A stretch of 44,786 nucleotides of DNA from Bacteroidales bacterium (GTDB lineage Bacteria > Bacteroidota > Bacteroidia > Bacteroidales > UBA10428): the NCBI GenBank assembly GCA_016935435.1, contig JAFGQZ010000075.1:1-44786 (forward strand), read 5' to 3'. Of this stretch, positions 17,369-25,680 are shown one piece after another. The position numbers and the translations under genes are program-made. The notes under the pieces were generated by a model. That model made no database searches and was not told the DNA's origin. It saw only the letters and a list, made by a program, of their open reading frames with translations. The number at the start of each line of letters is the position of its first letter. Position 1 is the first letter of the stretch.

Positions 17369-18268
17369 ATGAAACTTTTGTCCCTTATATTTCTATGTTT
17401 TTTATCTCTTGCAGGGGCAAATGCGCAATTTTTTTCCGATACCATATTTTATAACCAGTCTCACGAGGAAACCGCTGAATTTGATAGCAATGGTTTTTAC
17501 CGTGTAATAGCAAACGATACTTCAGGAGAAATTCAGTTTGTTGTTAACGATTACTATCCCAATGCACAACTAAAAATGAGCGGCACTTTTCGCTCAATAA
17601 ACCCCGACAGACAAAACGGGCTGTTTACCTATTATTACCCCAACGGGGCCATGCATAAAAAATGTTCTTACAGCAATAATGCACTTAACGGCCTTTACCA
17701 GATTTGGTACAACAACGGTCAGTTAAAGCAGGAGTGCACCTATGTTAACAATAAGCTTGAAGGCCCATTTAATAGCTGGTCGCCCGAGGGTGTGCCCACC
17801 AAAAAGGCAAATTATAAAGCTGGCAAAAAACATGGCAGGTTTATTACTTATTATTCAAACGGAAACCCGGTAAGAATTGAAAAATACCATAACGATAAAA
17901 TGGTAAAAGCCCGTTGCTATACAACAGGCGGCAAAGACACAGCCTACTTCAAACACTTTGTGCCACCTTCGTTTTCCGGGGGCACAATTAGCGATTTTAC
18001 AGCCTGGGTAAACGAAAAGCTGCAATACCCGGCAGAAGCAAGGCAAAACAAGGAAGAAGGCGAAGTGAATGTTAAATTTACTATTAACCGGTACGGAAAA
18101 GTTGAATCGGTTCGAATTACAAAACTCGACAGAAACTATTTTAATAACGAAGTCTTAAGGGTAATTTCGGGGTCGCCAATATGGGTGCCTGCCCGCCGCG
18201 ATGCCGAAACAATAGAAGTAAGCATTGAAATACCCATAAAATTTACCCTGCCCGAAATTGGGGAATAA
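17369..18268 (+). CDS. Exported MORN-variant repeat protein with TonB C-terminal domain
   Basis: A 299-residue protein. A cleavable signal peptide (MKLLSLIFLCFLSLAGANAQ) comes first. Four to five MORN-variant (YwqK-like) repeats fill about 70-190, each with a core like GLYQIWYNNGQLKQE. A TonB C-terminal domain follows at about 205-295 (YPAEARQNKEEGEVNVKFTI, then VRITKL and IPIKFTL). A real TonB needs an uncleaved inner-membrane anchor and a Pro-rich linker; both are missing. It is therefore unlikely to energise transporters itself and may bind outer-membrane or cell-wall partners. It is probably co-translated with the protease gene before it. Annotation as an antitoxin from the MORN repeats would be misleading. 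Confidence 0.85.
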   Translation: MKLLSLIFLCFLSLAGANAQFFSDTIFYNQSHEETAEFDSNGFYRVIANDTSGEIQFVVNDYYPNAQLKMSGTFRSINPDRQNGLFTYYYPNGAMHKKCSYSNNALNGLYQIWYNNGQLKQECTYVNNKLEGPFNSWSPEGVPTKKANYKAGKKHGRFITYYSNGNPVRIEKYHNDKMVKARCYTTGGKDTAYFKHFVPPSFSGGTISDFTAWVNEKLQYPAEARQNKEEGEVNVKFTINRYGKVESVRITKLDRNYFNNEVLRVISGSPIWVPARRDAETIEVSIEIPIKFTLPEIGE

Positions 18269-18303
18269 AAAACTGTTAAAAAACAATACCCTTTATTACA
18301 GCT

Positions 18304-18329
18304 AAAAACCTGTTTGAAAAAAAACAGGT
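18304..18329 (-). terminator. Intrinsic terminator downstream of tRNA-Val
   Basis: On the minus strand ACCTGTTT pairs with AAACAGGT around a 6-base loop, and TTTT follows at once. It lies about 50 bases beyond the 3' end of the tRNA. On the plus strand the same hairpin lacks a T-run, so it is a weaker stop for the MORN gene. Confidence 0.6.
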
Positions 18330-18378
18330 ATTAAACCAAGCTGAGCAGTATCGGCTTTTAACAGCTTTTTAAAATATG

Positions 18379-18453
18379 TGGGCATTACTGGATTCGAACC
18401 AGTGACCCCTACCCTGTCAAGGTAATGCTCTAAACCAACTGAGCTAAATGCCC
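18379..18453 (-). tRNA. tRNA-Val (anticodon GAC)
   Basis: The minus strand folds as a complete cloverleaf. The acceptor is GGGCATT/AATGCCC, the D arm GCTC...GAGC, and the anticodon stem TTACC/GGTAG holds the loop TTGACAG, giving GAC. The T arm is ACTGG-TTCGAAT-CCAGT and the discriminator base is A. The 3' CCA is not encoded (the next bases are CA). The GAC anticodon reads GUC and GUU valine codons. Confidence 0.97.
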
Positions 18454-18587
18454 TAAACAACGCGCAAATATAGAAAATAAATTTGTTGTAGTTATTCTCA
18501 CTTGTTTCGAATATTATTGAAAAAATGGTATTTTTCTGTCGGCATTAGTGAATTTTTTCTTTTACTTTAAACTTTTTAAAAGAAATT

Positions 18588-19514
18588 ATGTCTCCCGGAA
18601 GAAGGGCCAAAGCAATAAAAACAGCATCGTGGGTAGCAATAAGCGGCAATGCCCTTTTGGCACTGGCAAAAATTAGCACAGGAATTTTTGCGAATAGCCT
18701 GTCGGTTATTGCCGACGGAATCGACTCTACCGGCGACGTAATAATTTCGGCCATAACCCTTTATATTGCCAGTATCATATCGAGGCCCCCCAGTCTTAAA
18801 TTTCCATACGGATATGCTAAAGCCGAAACCAATGCCACAAATGCCCTTTCGTTCATTATACTGTTTGCCGGGGCACAACTAGCCATTACTTCGGCAAAAA
18901 GGTTGTTATCGGGCGAAATACACGAAATTCCGGGCAAAGCAGCTATGGTTGTATTATGTGTTTCAATTGCCGGCAAATTCCTGCTTGCATGGCAGCAATA
19001 CAAGGCAGGAAAAAAAACCAACAGCAAAATGCTCCTTGCCAATGCCAAAAATATGCAGGGCGACGTGTTAATCTCTTCAGCCGTATTGCTTGGCCTTGTA
19101 TTTACACACCTGTTTCATTTGCCCGTACTCGATCCGATAGCAGCCTTGCTTGTGAGCCTTTGGGTAATTTGGGTGGCCATCCGTATTTTTCTTGAAACCA
19201 ATGTTGATTTAATGGATGGAAATGTTAACAAAGATGTTTACAAACATGTATATACCATTGTTGAATCGGTTAGTGGGGTTTACGATGCCCACAGGTTGAG
19301 AATTAGAAAAATCGGGCCACAAAAAATGATTAATATCGATATAGAGGTCAATGGGAAAATTTCCCTTGCCGAAGCACACAATATTGCCCACGAAGTTGAA
19401 TCGAAACTAAAATGCACGCTCGACGATGTTTTTGATGTAGCCATACACATGGAACCTTATGGCGAACACCTGGATGAAAAAGAACTGGGGGTCTCAAAAA
19501 AAGAACTTTTATAA
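18588..19514 (+). CDS. Cation diffusion facilitator transporter
   Basis: A 308-residue CDF exporter with six membrane helices and a C-terminal cytoplasmic domain (about 210-300, with the metallochaperone-like fold). The transport site in helix 2 is Asp46-xxx-Asp50 (GIDSTGDV). In helix 5 it is Asn155-xxx-Asp159 (AKNMQGDV), where zinc transporters normally have HxxxD. A site without histidine is more typical of manganese or iron exporters. The start at 18588 gives MSPGRRAKAIKTASW. The gene is divergent from tRNA-Val. Family assignment is firm; the metal is inferred from the two motifs only. Confidence 0.92.
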   Translation: MSPGRRAKAIKTASWVAISGNALLALAKISTGIFANSLSVIADGIDSTGDVIISAITLYIASIISRPPSLKFPYGYAKAETNATNALSFIILFAGAQLAITSAKRLLSGEIHEIPGKAAMVVLCVSIAGKFLLAWQQYKAGKKTNSKMLLANAKNMQGDVLISSAVLLGLVFTHLFHLPVLDPIAALLVSLWVIWVAIRIFLETNVDLMDGNVNKDVYKHVYTIVESVSGVYDAHRLRIRKIGPQKMINIDIEVNGKISLAEAHNIAHEVESKLKCTLDDVFDVAIHMEPYGEHLDEKELGVSKKELL

Positions 19515-19575
19515 GCCGTTTGCCAGTTTAAGCAAAACATGCTAATTCTGGCACGATATTTTCCGATACATTGCG

Positions 19576-19583
19576 TATTTTTG
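19576..19583 (+). promoter_or_regulatory. Candidate -7 element for the Ig-like lipoprotein gene
   Basis: TATTTTTG matches TAnnTTTG and ends 28 bases before the TTG start at 19612. No TTTG is seen at the -33 distance. Confidence 0.4.
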
Positions 19584-19611
19584 GCATTGTTTAACATAAT
19601 ACGCTTAAAAA

Positions 19612-21447
19612 TTGAACCGTAAAGTATTTTCACCCCTGTATATTATTGTTTTTATTGCCATTGCAGCATGCGCCAAGCTGGGTTCTCCCACTGGCGGGCC
19701 AAAAGATACCGATCCGCCAAAAGTTAAAAAATCGAAACCGGCAAACTATTCTGTCGGTTACAAACAAAATAAGGTTGTTATTAAATTCGATGAATACATT
19801 GTACTTAAAGACCAGGTTAACGAATTTACCGTATCGCCACCGTTGGAAAAAAAACCGATTCCTCTAGGCCGTGGGCAATCGATAGTCATCGATTTGCCCT
19901 CATCAAAACTCGATTCGGTTACTTACACTCTCGATTTCGGACAAGCAATACAAGACAACACCGAAGGGAACAAACTAACCAACTATCAGTTTGTTGTTTC
20001 GAAACAATCGCATATCGATTCGTTTACTGTTAGCGGCAAGGTAGTAGATGCCCTGACAAAACAACCCGACAAAGAGCGGATAGCTGTTTACCTGCACAAC
20101 AATTTAAGCGATACTGCCTTTTGTACCGCTATTCCCAGGTACCTCGGGCGAACCGATCCAAAAGGAAATTTTACGATAAACCATATTGCCCCTGGCACGT
20201 ATTCGGTTTTTGCCCTAAAAGACATGAACAATAATTTAATGTACGATTTGCCAAACGAAGCAATAGCTTTTGGGAAACAACCGGTTTTTCTGTACCCCGA
20301 TTCCTTCCCGGAAACTAAAATACCGGCAGACTCCATTAAACTTTCCTCAAAACCAGATAAAAACAAAGCCGATACCCTTTCAAAAACCGATTCTGTTTTT
20401 AAAATGGTTTATGGTTTTACGGTTGATTTATTCTCTTTCACCGAAGAAGCCCCCTATAAGCAATACCTGGCCGACTATTCGCGCAATGCCCCTGAAAATT
20501 TTACCCTGATTTTTAACAACCCGGTTGCCGACGATATTTCGTTGCGGCTGCTGAAACCCGATACAACTGGCAAATGGTATTATACCGAGAAAAACCCAAC
20601 TTCCGACACCCTTGTTTTCTGGCTGGCCGACAGCAACCTGGTGCTCAAAGACAGCATAGTGGTTGAAATTACCTACCCTTTTACCGATACAACCCAAGTT
20701 ACATCCCCAAAAACCGATACGCTTGTTTTTCGTTTAAAATCGGAAAAAACTGCATCGAAAGGGTCAACACTAGGCCGACAAGGTAAAAGAACCGACAAAA
20801 GCCCGAACGATACCATAAAAAAAGTGCCACGTATGGCCTTCGAAACAAACATTAACAAGGGCAGCCACGACCTGAACGTGCCAATTAAAATTACCGCCCT
20901 GTCGCCTGTATCAATGCATAACAAAAACTTATTCAAATTATCAATACTGAAAGACACTATTGAAACCCCGGTTAGCATAAAATTAAGGGCCGATGAAACG
21001 AATAGGCGAAATTTTATTCTCGATTTTGAGCCAGAACAACAAACTACTTACAAACTTGATTTGTACGAAGGGCTTTTTACCGATATTTACAACCGTACCA
21101 TTGATTCAACCTCAATTACCTTCACTACCCAGCGCGAGGGTTACTACGGGGCCATAAAAACATCGTTTAAAAACGTAAACCAGCCCATTATTGTTCAATT
21201 GCTAGGAACCAAAGATATAATTGTTCAACAAAAAGAAATTGTGGCCGAAGACGTAGTTTATTTTGGATATCTTAAGCCAGGTAAATACAGGCTGAGGATT
21301 ATTGCCGATGAGAACAAAAACGGAAAATGGGACACTGGCAACTTTAAACTGCTCAAACAACCCGAACGGGTCGATTATTTCTCAAAAGAAATTGAAGTAC
21401 GGTCGAATTGGGAAGTAGAAAACACCTGGGAAGTTAAATGGAAATAA
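19612..21447 (+). CDS. Ig-like domain lipoprotein of Bacteroidota
   Basis: A 611-residue lipoprotein (lipid Cys20 in IAACAKLG) beginning GSPTGGPKDTDPPKV, a signature I recognise from a conserved Bacteroidota family annotated as Ig-like domain-containing. Residues about 35-125 form an Ig-like (Big_5) domain, and about 140-220 a prealbumin/CarboxypepD-like domain (SGKVVDALTKQPD, then PGTYSVFALKDMNNNLMYD). Later parts hold further beta domains and a second loop of the DENKNGKWD type near the end. It starts at a TTG at 19612, since no ATG fits. A role at the outer membrane or periplasm is likely. No enzyme motif is seen and the precise function is unknown. Confidence 0.85.
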   Translation: MNRKVFSPLYIIVFIAIAACAKLGSPTGGPKDTDPPKVKKSKPANYSVGYKQNKVVIKFDEYIVLKDQVNEFTVSPPLEKKPIPLGRGQSIVIDLPSSKLDSVTYTLDFGQAIQDNTEGNKLTNYQFVVSKQSHIDSFTVSGKVVDALTKQPDKERIAVYLHNNLSDTAFCTAIPRYLGRTDPKGNFTINHIAPGTYSVFALKDMNNNLMYDLPNEAIAFGKQPVFLYPDSFPETKIPADSIKLSSKPDKNKADTLSKTDSVFKMVYGFTVDLFSFTEEAPYKQYLADYSRNAPENFTLIFNNPVADDISLRLLKPDTTGKWYYTEKNPTSDTLVFWLADSNLVLKDSIVVEITYPFTDTTQVTSPKTDTLVFRLKSEKTASKGSTLGRQGKRTDKSPNDTIKKVPRMAFETNINKGSHDLNVPIKITALSPVSMHNKNLFKLSILKDTIETPVSIKLRADETNRRNFILDFEPEQQTTYKLDLYEGLFTDIYNRTIDSTSITFTTQREGYYGAIKTSFKNVNQPIIVQLLGTKDIIVQQKEIVAEDVVYFGYLKPGKYRLRIIADENKNGKWDTGNFKLLKQPERVDYFSKEIEVRSNWEVENTWEVKWK

Positions 21448-21483
21448 GGAGCCTTTGAAAAAAAACATGAATATTATCTTTTT

Positions 21484-21568
21484 CAGCTTCCGTGCACTAT
21501 GTAAGTATATAAAATAATGTGGTTCAATTATTTTTTAATTGAACCACAGAATGCGGCAGAGAATATTG
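21484..21568. repeat. Palindromic intergenic element with a perfect 13-bp hairpin
   Basis: TGTGGTTCAATTA (21518-21530) and TAATTGAACCACA (21536-21548) form a perfect 13-bp stem with a T5 loop. On either side are imperfectly matching stretches (CTTCCGTGCACTATG to the left, CAGAATGCGGCAGAG to the right) that resemble degenerate CTCTGTGCACTCTGTG / CACAGAGTGCGCAGAG arms. No T-run follows the stem, so it is not a standard terminator, although it sits between convergent genes. It looks like an intergenic repeat of the kind scattered in Bacteroidota genomes. Confidence 0.6.
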
Positions 21569-21628
21569 TTTCAAAGCAGCTTTTTGGTAAAGCTTTTCAT
21601 CAACAGTTAAATACCTGCAAATAACTTT

Positions 21629-23146
21629 CTATTTCACCAATACTTTGCCAGTCATTTCCTTAGGAATTTCCAAGCCCATAATATACAACAGGGTAGGGGC
21701 CACATCGGCTAAAATACCATTGTCAACAGATTTATATTTTTCGCTTACCAGAATACAGGGCACAGGGTTTAAAGAGTGCGCCGTGTTTGGTGAACCATCG
21801 TCGTTAAGGGCATTATCGGCATTTCCATGGTCGGCAATAATCATGGCAGTATAACCATTTTTTTGTGCGGCACCAACAACAGCGCCCACACATTGATCGA
21901 CTGTTTCTATGGCTTTCCAAATCGCTTCGTAAATACCAGTATGACCAACCATATCGCCATTTGCAAAGTTTAAGGCAACAAAATCGACTTCACCTTTGTT
22001 TAGCTCGGCAACTATGGCATCGCGCACTTCGGGGGCGCTCATTTCGGGCTTTAAATCGTATGTGGCAACTTTAGGCGAAGGTATTAAAATTCGTTTTTCG
22101 CCCGGGAATTCTTCTTCACGTCCGCCATTCATAAAAAAAGTTACATGGGCGTATTTTTCGGTTTCGGCAATACGTATTTGTTTAAGCCCGTTTTTCGAAA
22201 CTACTTCGCCAATTGTATTTTCAACATTGTCTTTTTCAAAAATAACCTTCACGCTCTTAAAGTTTTCATCGTAGGTACACATAGTAACATAGTAGAGCGG
22301 AATGGTTTTCATGCCGTGCTCTGGCATATCTTGTTGGGTAAGCACAGTGGTAACCTGGCGAAGACGGTCGGTGCGAAAATTAAAGCAAATAACCACATCG
22401 CCTTCGCTGATTGTTCCGAGGGGCTTACCTGAACCATCAACCATAACAACTGGTTTAATAAATTCGTCGGTAACTCCGGCGGCATACGATTCTTTAATTG
22501 ACTTAATAACATCGGTAGAGGGTGTCCCTGCACCATTTACCATAAGGTCGTAGCCAAGTTTAATGCGCTCCCAGCGTTTATCACGGTCCATTGAATAATA
22601 CCGCCCAATAAGCGAAGCAATTTTTACATTCGACCCTTTAAAATGCCCAACTACTTCCTGCATATAGCCTAAGCCGCTTTTAGGGTCGGTATCGCGCCCA
22701 TCGGTAAGGCAGTGTACAAAAACTTTATCGAGGCCATAATCGGCCGTTAAATCGCCAAGCTTAAACAAATGGTGGCTCATGGCATGAACCCCGCCGGGGC
22801 CAATAAGCCCGATAAAATGTACCGATTTGTTGTTAGCTTTTGCATAATTATAAGCCTCTACCAATGTGGGGTTTGAAGCTATTGTGTTTTCTTTGATTTC
22901 TTTATTTATGCGCACTAAATCCTGATAAACCACACGCCCTGCACCAATGTTCAGGTGACCAACCTCCGAATTGCCCATTTGTCCGTCGGGCAGCCCTACG
23001 TTTTCGCCAGAGGTGAGCAATTTCGAATGCGGATAGCTGGCCATAAGCTTGTCGATATTAGGGGTATTGGCCTGATAAACAACATCGCCTTTGCTGTGGT
23101 TGCCGCTTCCCCAACCATCGAGAATTAAAAGAATTGCTTTATTCAT
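21629..23146 (-). CDS. gpmI: Phosphoglycerate mutase, cofactor-independent
   Basis: A 505-residue manganese-dependent enzyme that interconverts 3- and 2-phosphoglycerate in glycolysis. It shows the alkaline-phosphatase-fold metal site LLILDGWG near residue 5 and the catalytic Ser in GQMGNSEVGHLNIGAGRVV. Also present are HCLTDGRDTDP, CFNFRTDRLRQ, and the C-terminal metal motifs NFANGDMVGHTG and IIADHGNADN. Length matches the family. It stands alone on the minus strand with a promoter-like element 58 bases before the ATG. Confidence 0.98.
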   Translation of the reverse strand: MNKAILLILDGWGSGNHSKGDVVYQANTPNIDKLMASYPHSKLLTSGENVGLPDGQMGNSEVGHLNIGAGRVVYQDLVRINKEIKENTIASNPTLVEAYNYAKANNKSVHFIGLIGPGGVHAMSHHLFKLGDLTADYGLDKVFVHCLTDGRDTDPKSGLGYMQEVVGHFKGSNVKIASLIGRYYSMDRDKRWERIKLGYDLMVNGAGTPSTDVIKSIKESYAAGVTDEFIKPVVMVDGSGKPLGTISEGDVVICFNFRTDRLRQVTTVLTQQDMPEHGMKTIPLYYVTMCTYDENFKSVKVIFEKDNVENTIGEVVSKNGLKQIRIAETEKYAHVTFFMNGGREEEFPGEKRILIPSPKVATYDLKPEMSAPEVRDAIVAELNKGEVDFVALNFANGDMVGHTGIYEAIWKAIETVDQCVGAVVGAAQKNGYTAMIIADHGNADNALNDDGSPNTAHSLNPVPCILVSEKYKSVDNGILADVAPTLLYIMGLEIPKEMTGKVLVK

Positions 23147-23204
23147 TACTGTATTGAATTATTATTTGTATTACACAACTGCTAATAAACTGTTAAAAGA
23201 GGCA

Positions 23205-23212
23205 CAAATATA
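23205..23212 (-). promoter_or_regulatory. Candidate -7 element for gpmI
   Basis: On the minus strand this reads TATATTTG, an exact TAnnTTTG. The -33 position has only an A/T-rich stretch. The 250-base gap between gpmI and the next barrel gene holds no other recognisable feature. Confidence 0.4.
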
Positions 23213-23397
23213 CCGAATCTTATCAGTTTAAAAAAAACATGCATTTTTAACCGCCCCATAAAACAGGTTTCATAGAATAACAAAAAAGCATTGATTTTGG
23301 TTTTTGTGGTACCAAAAAAATTTCGGGGCACAAACAAATCTTAAATCCAATTGGCATGAAATGCCTTACAACAACTATTCAATTTCGCTGTGTACTG

Positions 23398-23931
23398 TCA
23401 GAAGTAAAAATTCAGCCCTCCACCAAGAAAATGGTAGCCCACATCGGTAAGGTTAATTTCGGCCTCGAACAAAAACCTCATATTCTTTCCCATGTTTACT
23501 TCAAGTCCTATTGGCGCCCATATCGGAAGTTGCACCTCATCGTAAAAATCAATGTCCATGTCCAGGCCTGTGTATATACTAACCCCGTTTTTCAAAGGAA
23601 AGGTAAACAGCGCTGTTCCGTCGAGCCCAAGTTCGTAATAAGAGTGTGCCCCAACCGAAAGTGAAAATCTTTTCCCGAGGGCAAATTCCACATCGCCCCC
23701 TATATAAGTTTCATCTCTTAAAAGCCCGACTTTTATACCTAAATCGGCACCCTTTGTTAAACCGGCCCCACCATGCAGGAACAGGGTAAAATCGGAGCCA
23801 CCGTTTATGTTGAAGCCTGGTTCGAAACCAACGCTGAACCGGCCACGTTTGAGTGTCGAAGAAGTATTGAATACCTGTCCGCTGGCCGAAAATGTAAAAA
23901 ATACCAGTGCAAGAATAAAAAGTTTTTTCAT
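23398..23931 (-). CDS. Outer-membrane beta-barrel protein
   Basis: A 177-residue exported protein with signal peptide MKKLFILALVFFTFSASGQ. Amphipathic strands follow (RFSVGFEPGFNI, GADLGIKVGLL, RFSLSVGAHSYYELG), and the last strand ends in NFYF, the usual terminal aromatic residue for BamA-dependent barrels. The mature barrel is short, with about eight strands. No specific family can be named, and it is unlike the two other barrels in the window in sequence. It is monocistronic as far as can be seen. Confidence 0.75.
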   Translation of the reverse strand: MKKLFILALVFFTFSASGQVFNTSSTLKRGRFSVGFEPGFNINGGSDFTLFLHGGAGLTKGADLGIKVGLLRDETYIGGDVEFALGKRFSLSVGAHSYYELGLDGTALFTFPLKNGVSIYTGLDMDIDFYDEVQLPIWAPIGLEVNMGKNMRFLFEAEINLTDVGYHFLGGGLNFYF

Positions 23932-24001
23932 AGTAGTGTTGTTTGGTTTTTTATCTTTTCTTATTACACAAAAAAAGCATTTGCCCTAGACTTATAAAAA
24001 A

Positions 24002-25522
24002 CTAAGGACATATGTATTTCGAAATTTTACTAATCAGCAATTCTTTATCGATAGGCTTTGCAAGATAATCGTTACAACCACTGTCGAGGCACCTTTGTTT
24101 GTCTTCTGGCTGGTTAAAAGCTGTTTGTGCAATTACCGGTATATTTATATTTTGCTGGCGTATAACTTTTATAGCGTTAAAGCCATTAATTCCGGGCATT
24201 TTAATGTCGAGCAGCACAAGGTCGATATTTTTGTTGTCATTAATAATTTCAAGGAACTTCACCCCGTCATCGGCTCGTAAAATTTTCACCTTTGTTTTTT
24301 TCAGTACAGCATCGAGCAGGTGAAAGTTCGTGTCTTCGTCTTCAGCAATTAAAATGGTTTTGTCTGTCCAGTTATAATCGGTTTCAATGGTTTTTTCAGT
24401 AATGTTGCCGGCGATAATATCTTTAAAGGGCACTTTTAAGGTAAAAGTTGTTCCGGAGCCAACCTGCGATTCGAGAGACAGGCTACCCCCTAAAAGGTCG
24501 GTAATTTTTTTGGCAATGGCCAGCCCAAGGCCTGCCCCATCAAATACATCGCGAGATTTATGATCGATTTGGTAAAAAGTTTCGAAAATTATATCGTGAT
24601 ATTTCGAATCGATGCCAACGCCGGTATCGCAAACTTTTATAATATGCAAACCATCGGCAATGGAATAATCAACTTCTATTTTCCCGTCGGTAGTATATTT
24701 CAGGGCATTATTTATTAGCTGTTCAACAACATGAATAACCTTTTTGCAATCGGCCAGCGATTCATTAACACTTTCGGGTTTGTTGTAAATAAGGGTAAGA
24801 TTGGGTTTTTCGCGCAGAAACCTGTGCCTGTAGCGATCTATAAGGTCGGTAAGGAGCGTATTGAGGTTGCACCTTTTAAATTCTATGAGCAATTCGCCGG
24901 TTTCCAGCTTTGAGAAATCAATAATGTTGTCGATAAGCCCCAAAAGGTTATTACCGCTTTCGCGAATATATTTTAAATAATAATCCCTGTCAATTTTTGA
25001 GATATTTTCATCGTTAAGCAAATTAATAAACCCTAATATAGAGTTTAGGGGGGTACGCACCTCACGGCTGATTTTGTCGAGAAAAGCTTCTTTTAGCCGG
25101 TTACCTTCTTTTGCTTTTTCTAACTGGGTATGCAATTCGCTTGTTTTTAACAGAACCTGCTCATGGAGGTGGCCTTTTAACAAATCGAGGTTTCTTTGTA
25201 AGTGATCGATTTCAGAATTTTTCTGTTTTAAAATTTCGCGGAGTTCATGGTTTTGGGCTTCCAAATCGGTGTTACAAATAGTAAGTTTCTCAACTTGTTT
25301 TGTTAATCCAATATTTTGTTGGTTTGCTTCAAAACTTTGTGCCAATAGTTTTTTTGACCTTAATAAACGTCTGCGCAGAATAAATGCCAAAACCAGCAAA
25401 ACAGCAAAAACCACAAATGCCATAAATGCCAAAACCAATAAATATTTATTCACAGCAAAGCTTATTGCCTTATTTGAGGCAACCGATAGAAAATATGTAT
25501 TGCATAAATAACTTTCCACCAA
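24002..25522 (-). CDS. Hybrid histidine kinase with Arg in place of the phospho-acceptor His
   Basis: A 506-residue protein with one membrane helix (about 27-50), a long coiled coil (52-140), HisKA (145-210), HATPase (about 255-370) and a receiver (385-505). The HisKA motif, usually SHEIRTPLN, reads SREVRTPLN: residue 153 is Arg, codon CGT at 25064-25066. The ATPase motifs are complete (INNALKYT, DTGVGI, GAGLGLAI). The receiver keeps its Asp in LVLLDIKMPG and its Lys in LAKPI. A kinase lacking this His cannot autophosphorylate in the normal way. It may act as a scaffold or phosphatase for another kinase, or the base may be an error (CAT to CGT is one change). There is no outside sensor domain. 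Confidence 0.9.
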   Translation of the reverse strand: MVESYLCNTYFLSVASNKAISFAVNKYLLVLAFMAFVVFAVLLVLAFILRRRLLRSKKLLAQSFEANQQNIGLTKQVEKLTICNTDLEAQNHELREILKQKNSEIDHLQRNLDLLKGHLHEQVLLKTSELHTQLEKAKEGNRLKEAFLDKISREVRTPLNSILGFINLLNDENISKIDRDYYLKYIRESGNNLLGLIDNIIDFSKLETGELLIEFKRCNLNTLLTDLIDRYRHRFLREKPNLTLIYNKPESVNESLADCKKVIHVVEQLINNALKYTTDGKIEVDYSIADGLHIIKVCDTGVGIDSKYHDIIFETFYQIDHKSRDVFDGAGLGLAIAKKITDLLGGSLSLESQVGSGTTFTLKVPFKDIIAGNITEKTIETDYNWTDKTILIAEDEDTNFHLLDAVLKKTKVKILRADDGVKFLEIINDNKNIDLVLLDIKMPGINGFNAIKVIRQQNINIPVIAQTAFNQPEDKQRCLDSGCNDYLAKPIDKELLISKISKYICP

Positions 25523-25680
25523 ATCCGATATAATGTTCTACCTCGTTTTAGCATTTTCATCAAACAGATTTTTTTACCTGATTTAGCTAAAACTATTATC
25601 ATTAAATTATTAAAAATATAAAAATAAGATAAATATCAGCTCTGTAAAACCGATATTCGGTATAAAGAGAACAAAAAAAA

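Noticed and set aside
17369..18268. MORN-repeat gene as a toxin-antitoxin antitoxin
   Set aside because: The YwqK-type antitoxin label comes only from the repeat. This protein is exported, ends in a TonB_C domain, and has no toxin gene next to it.
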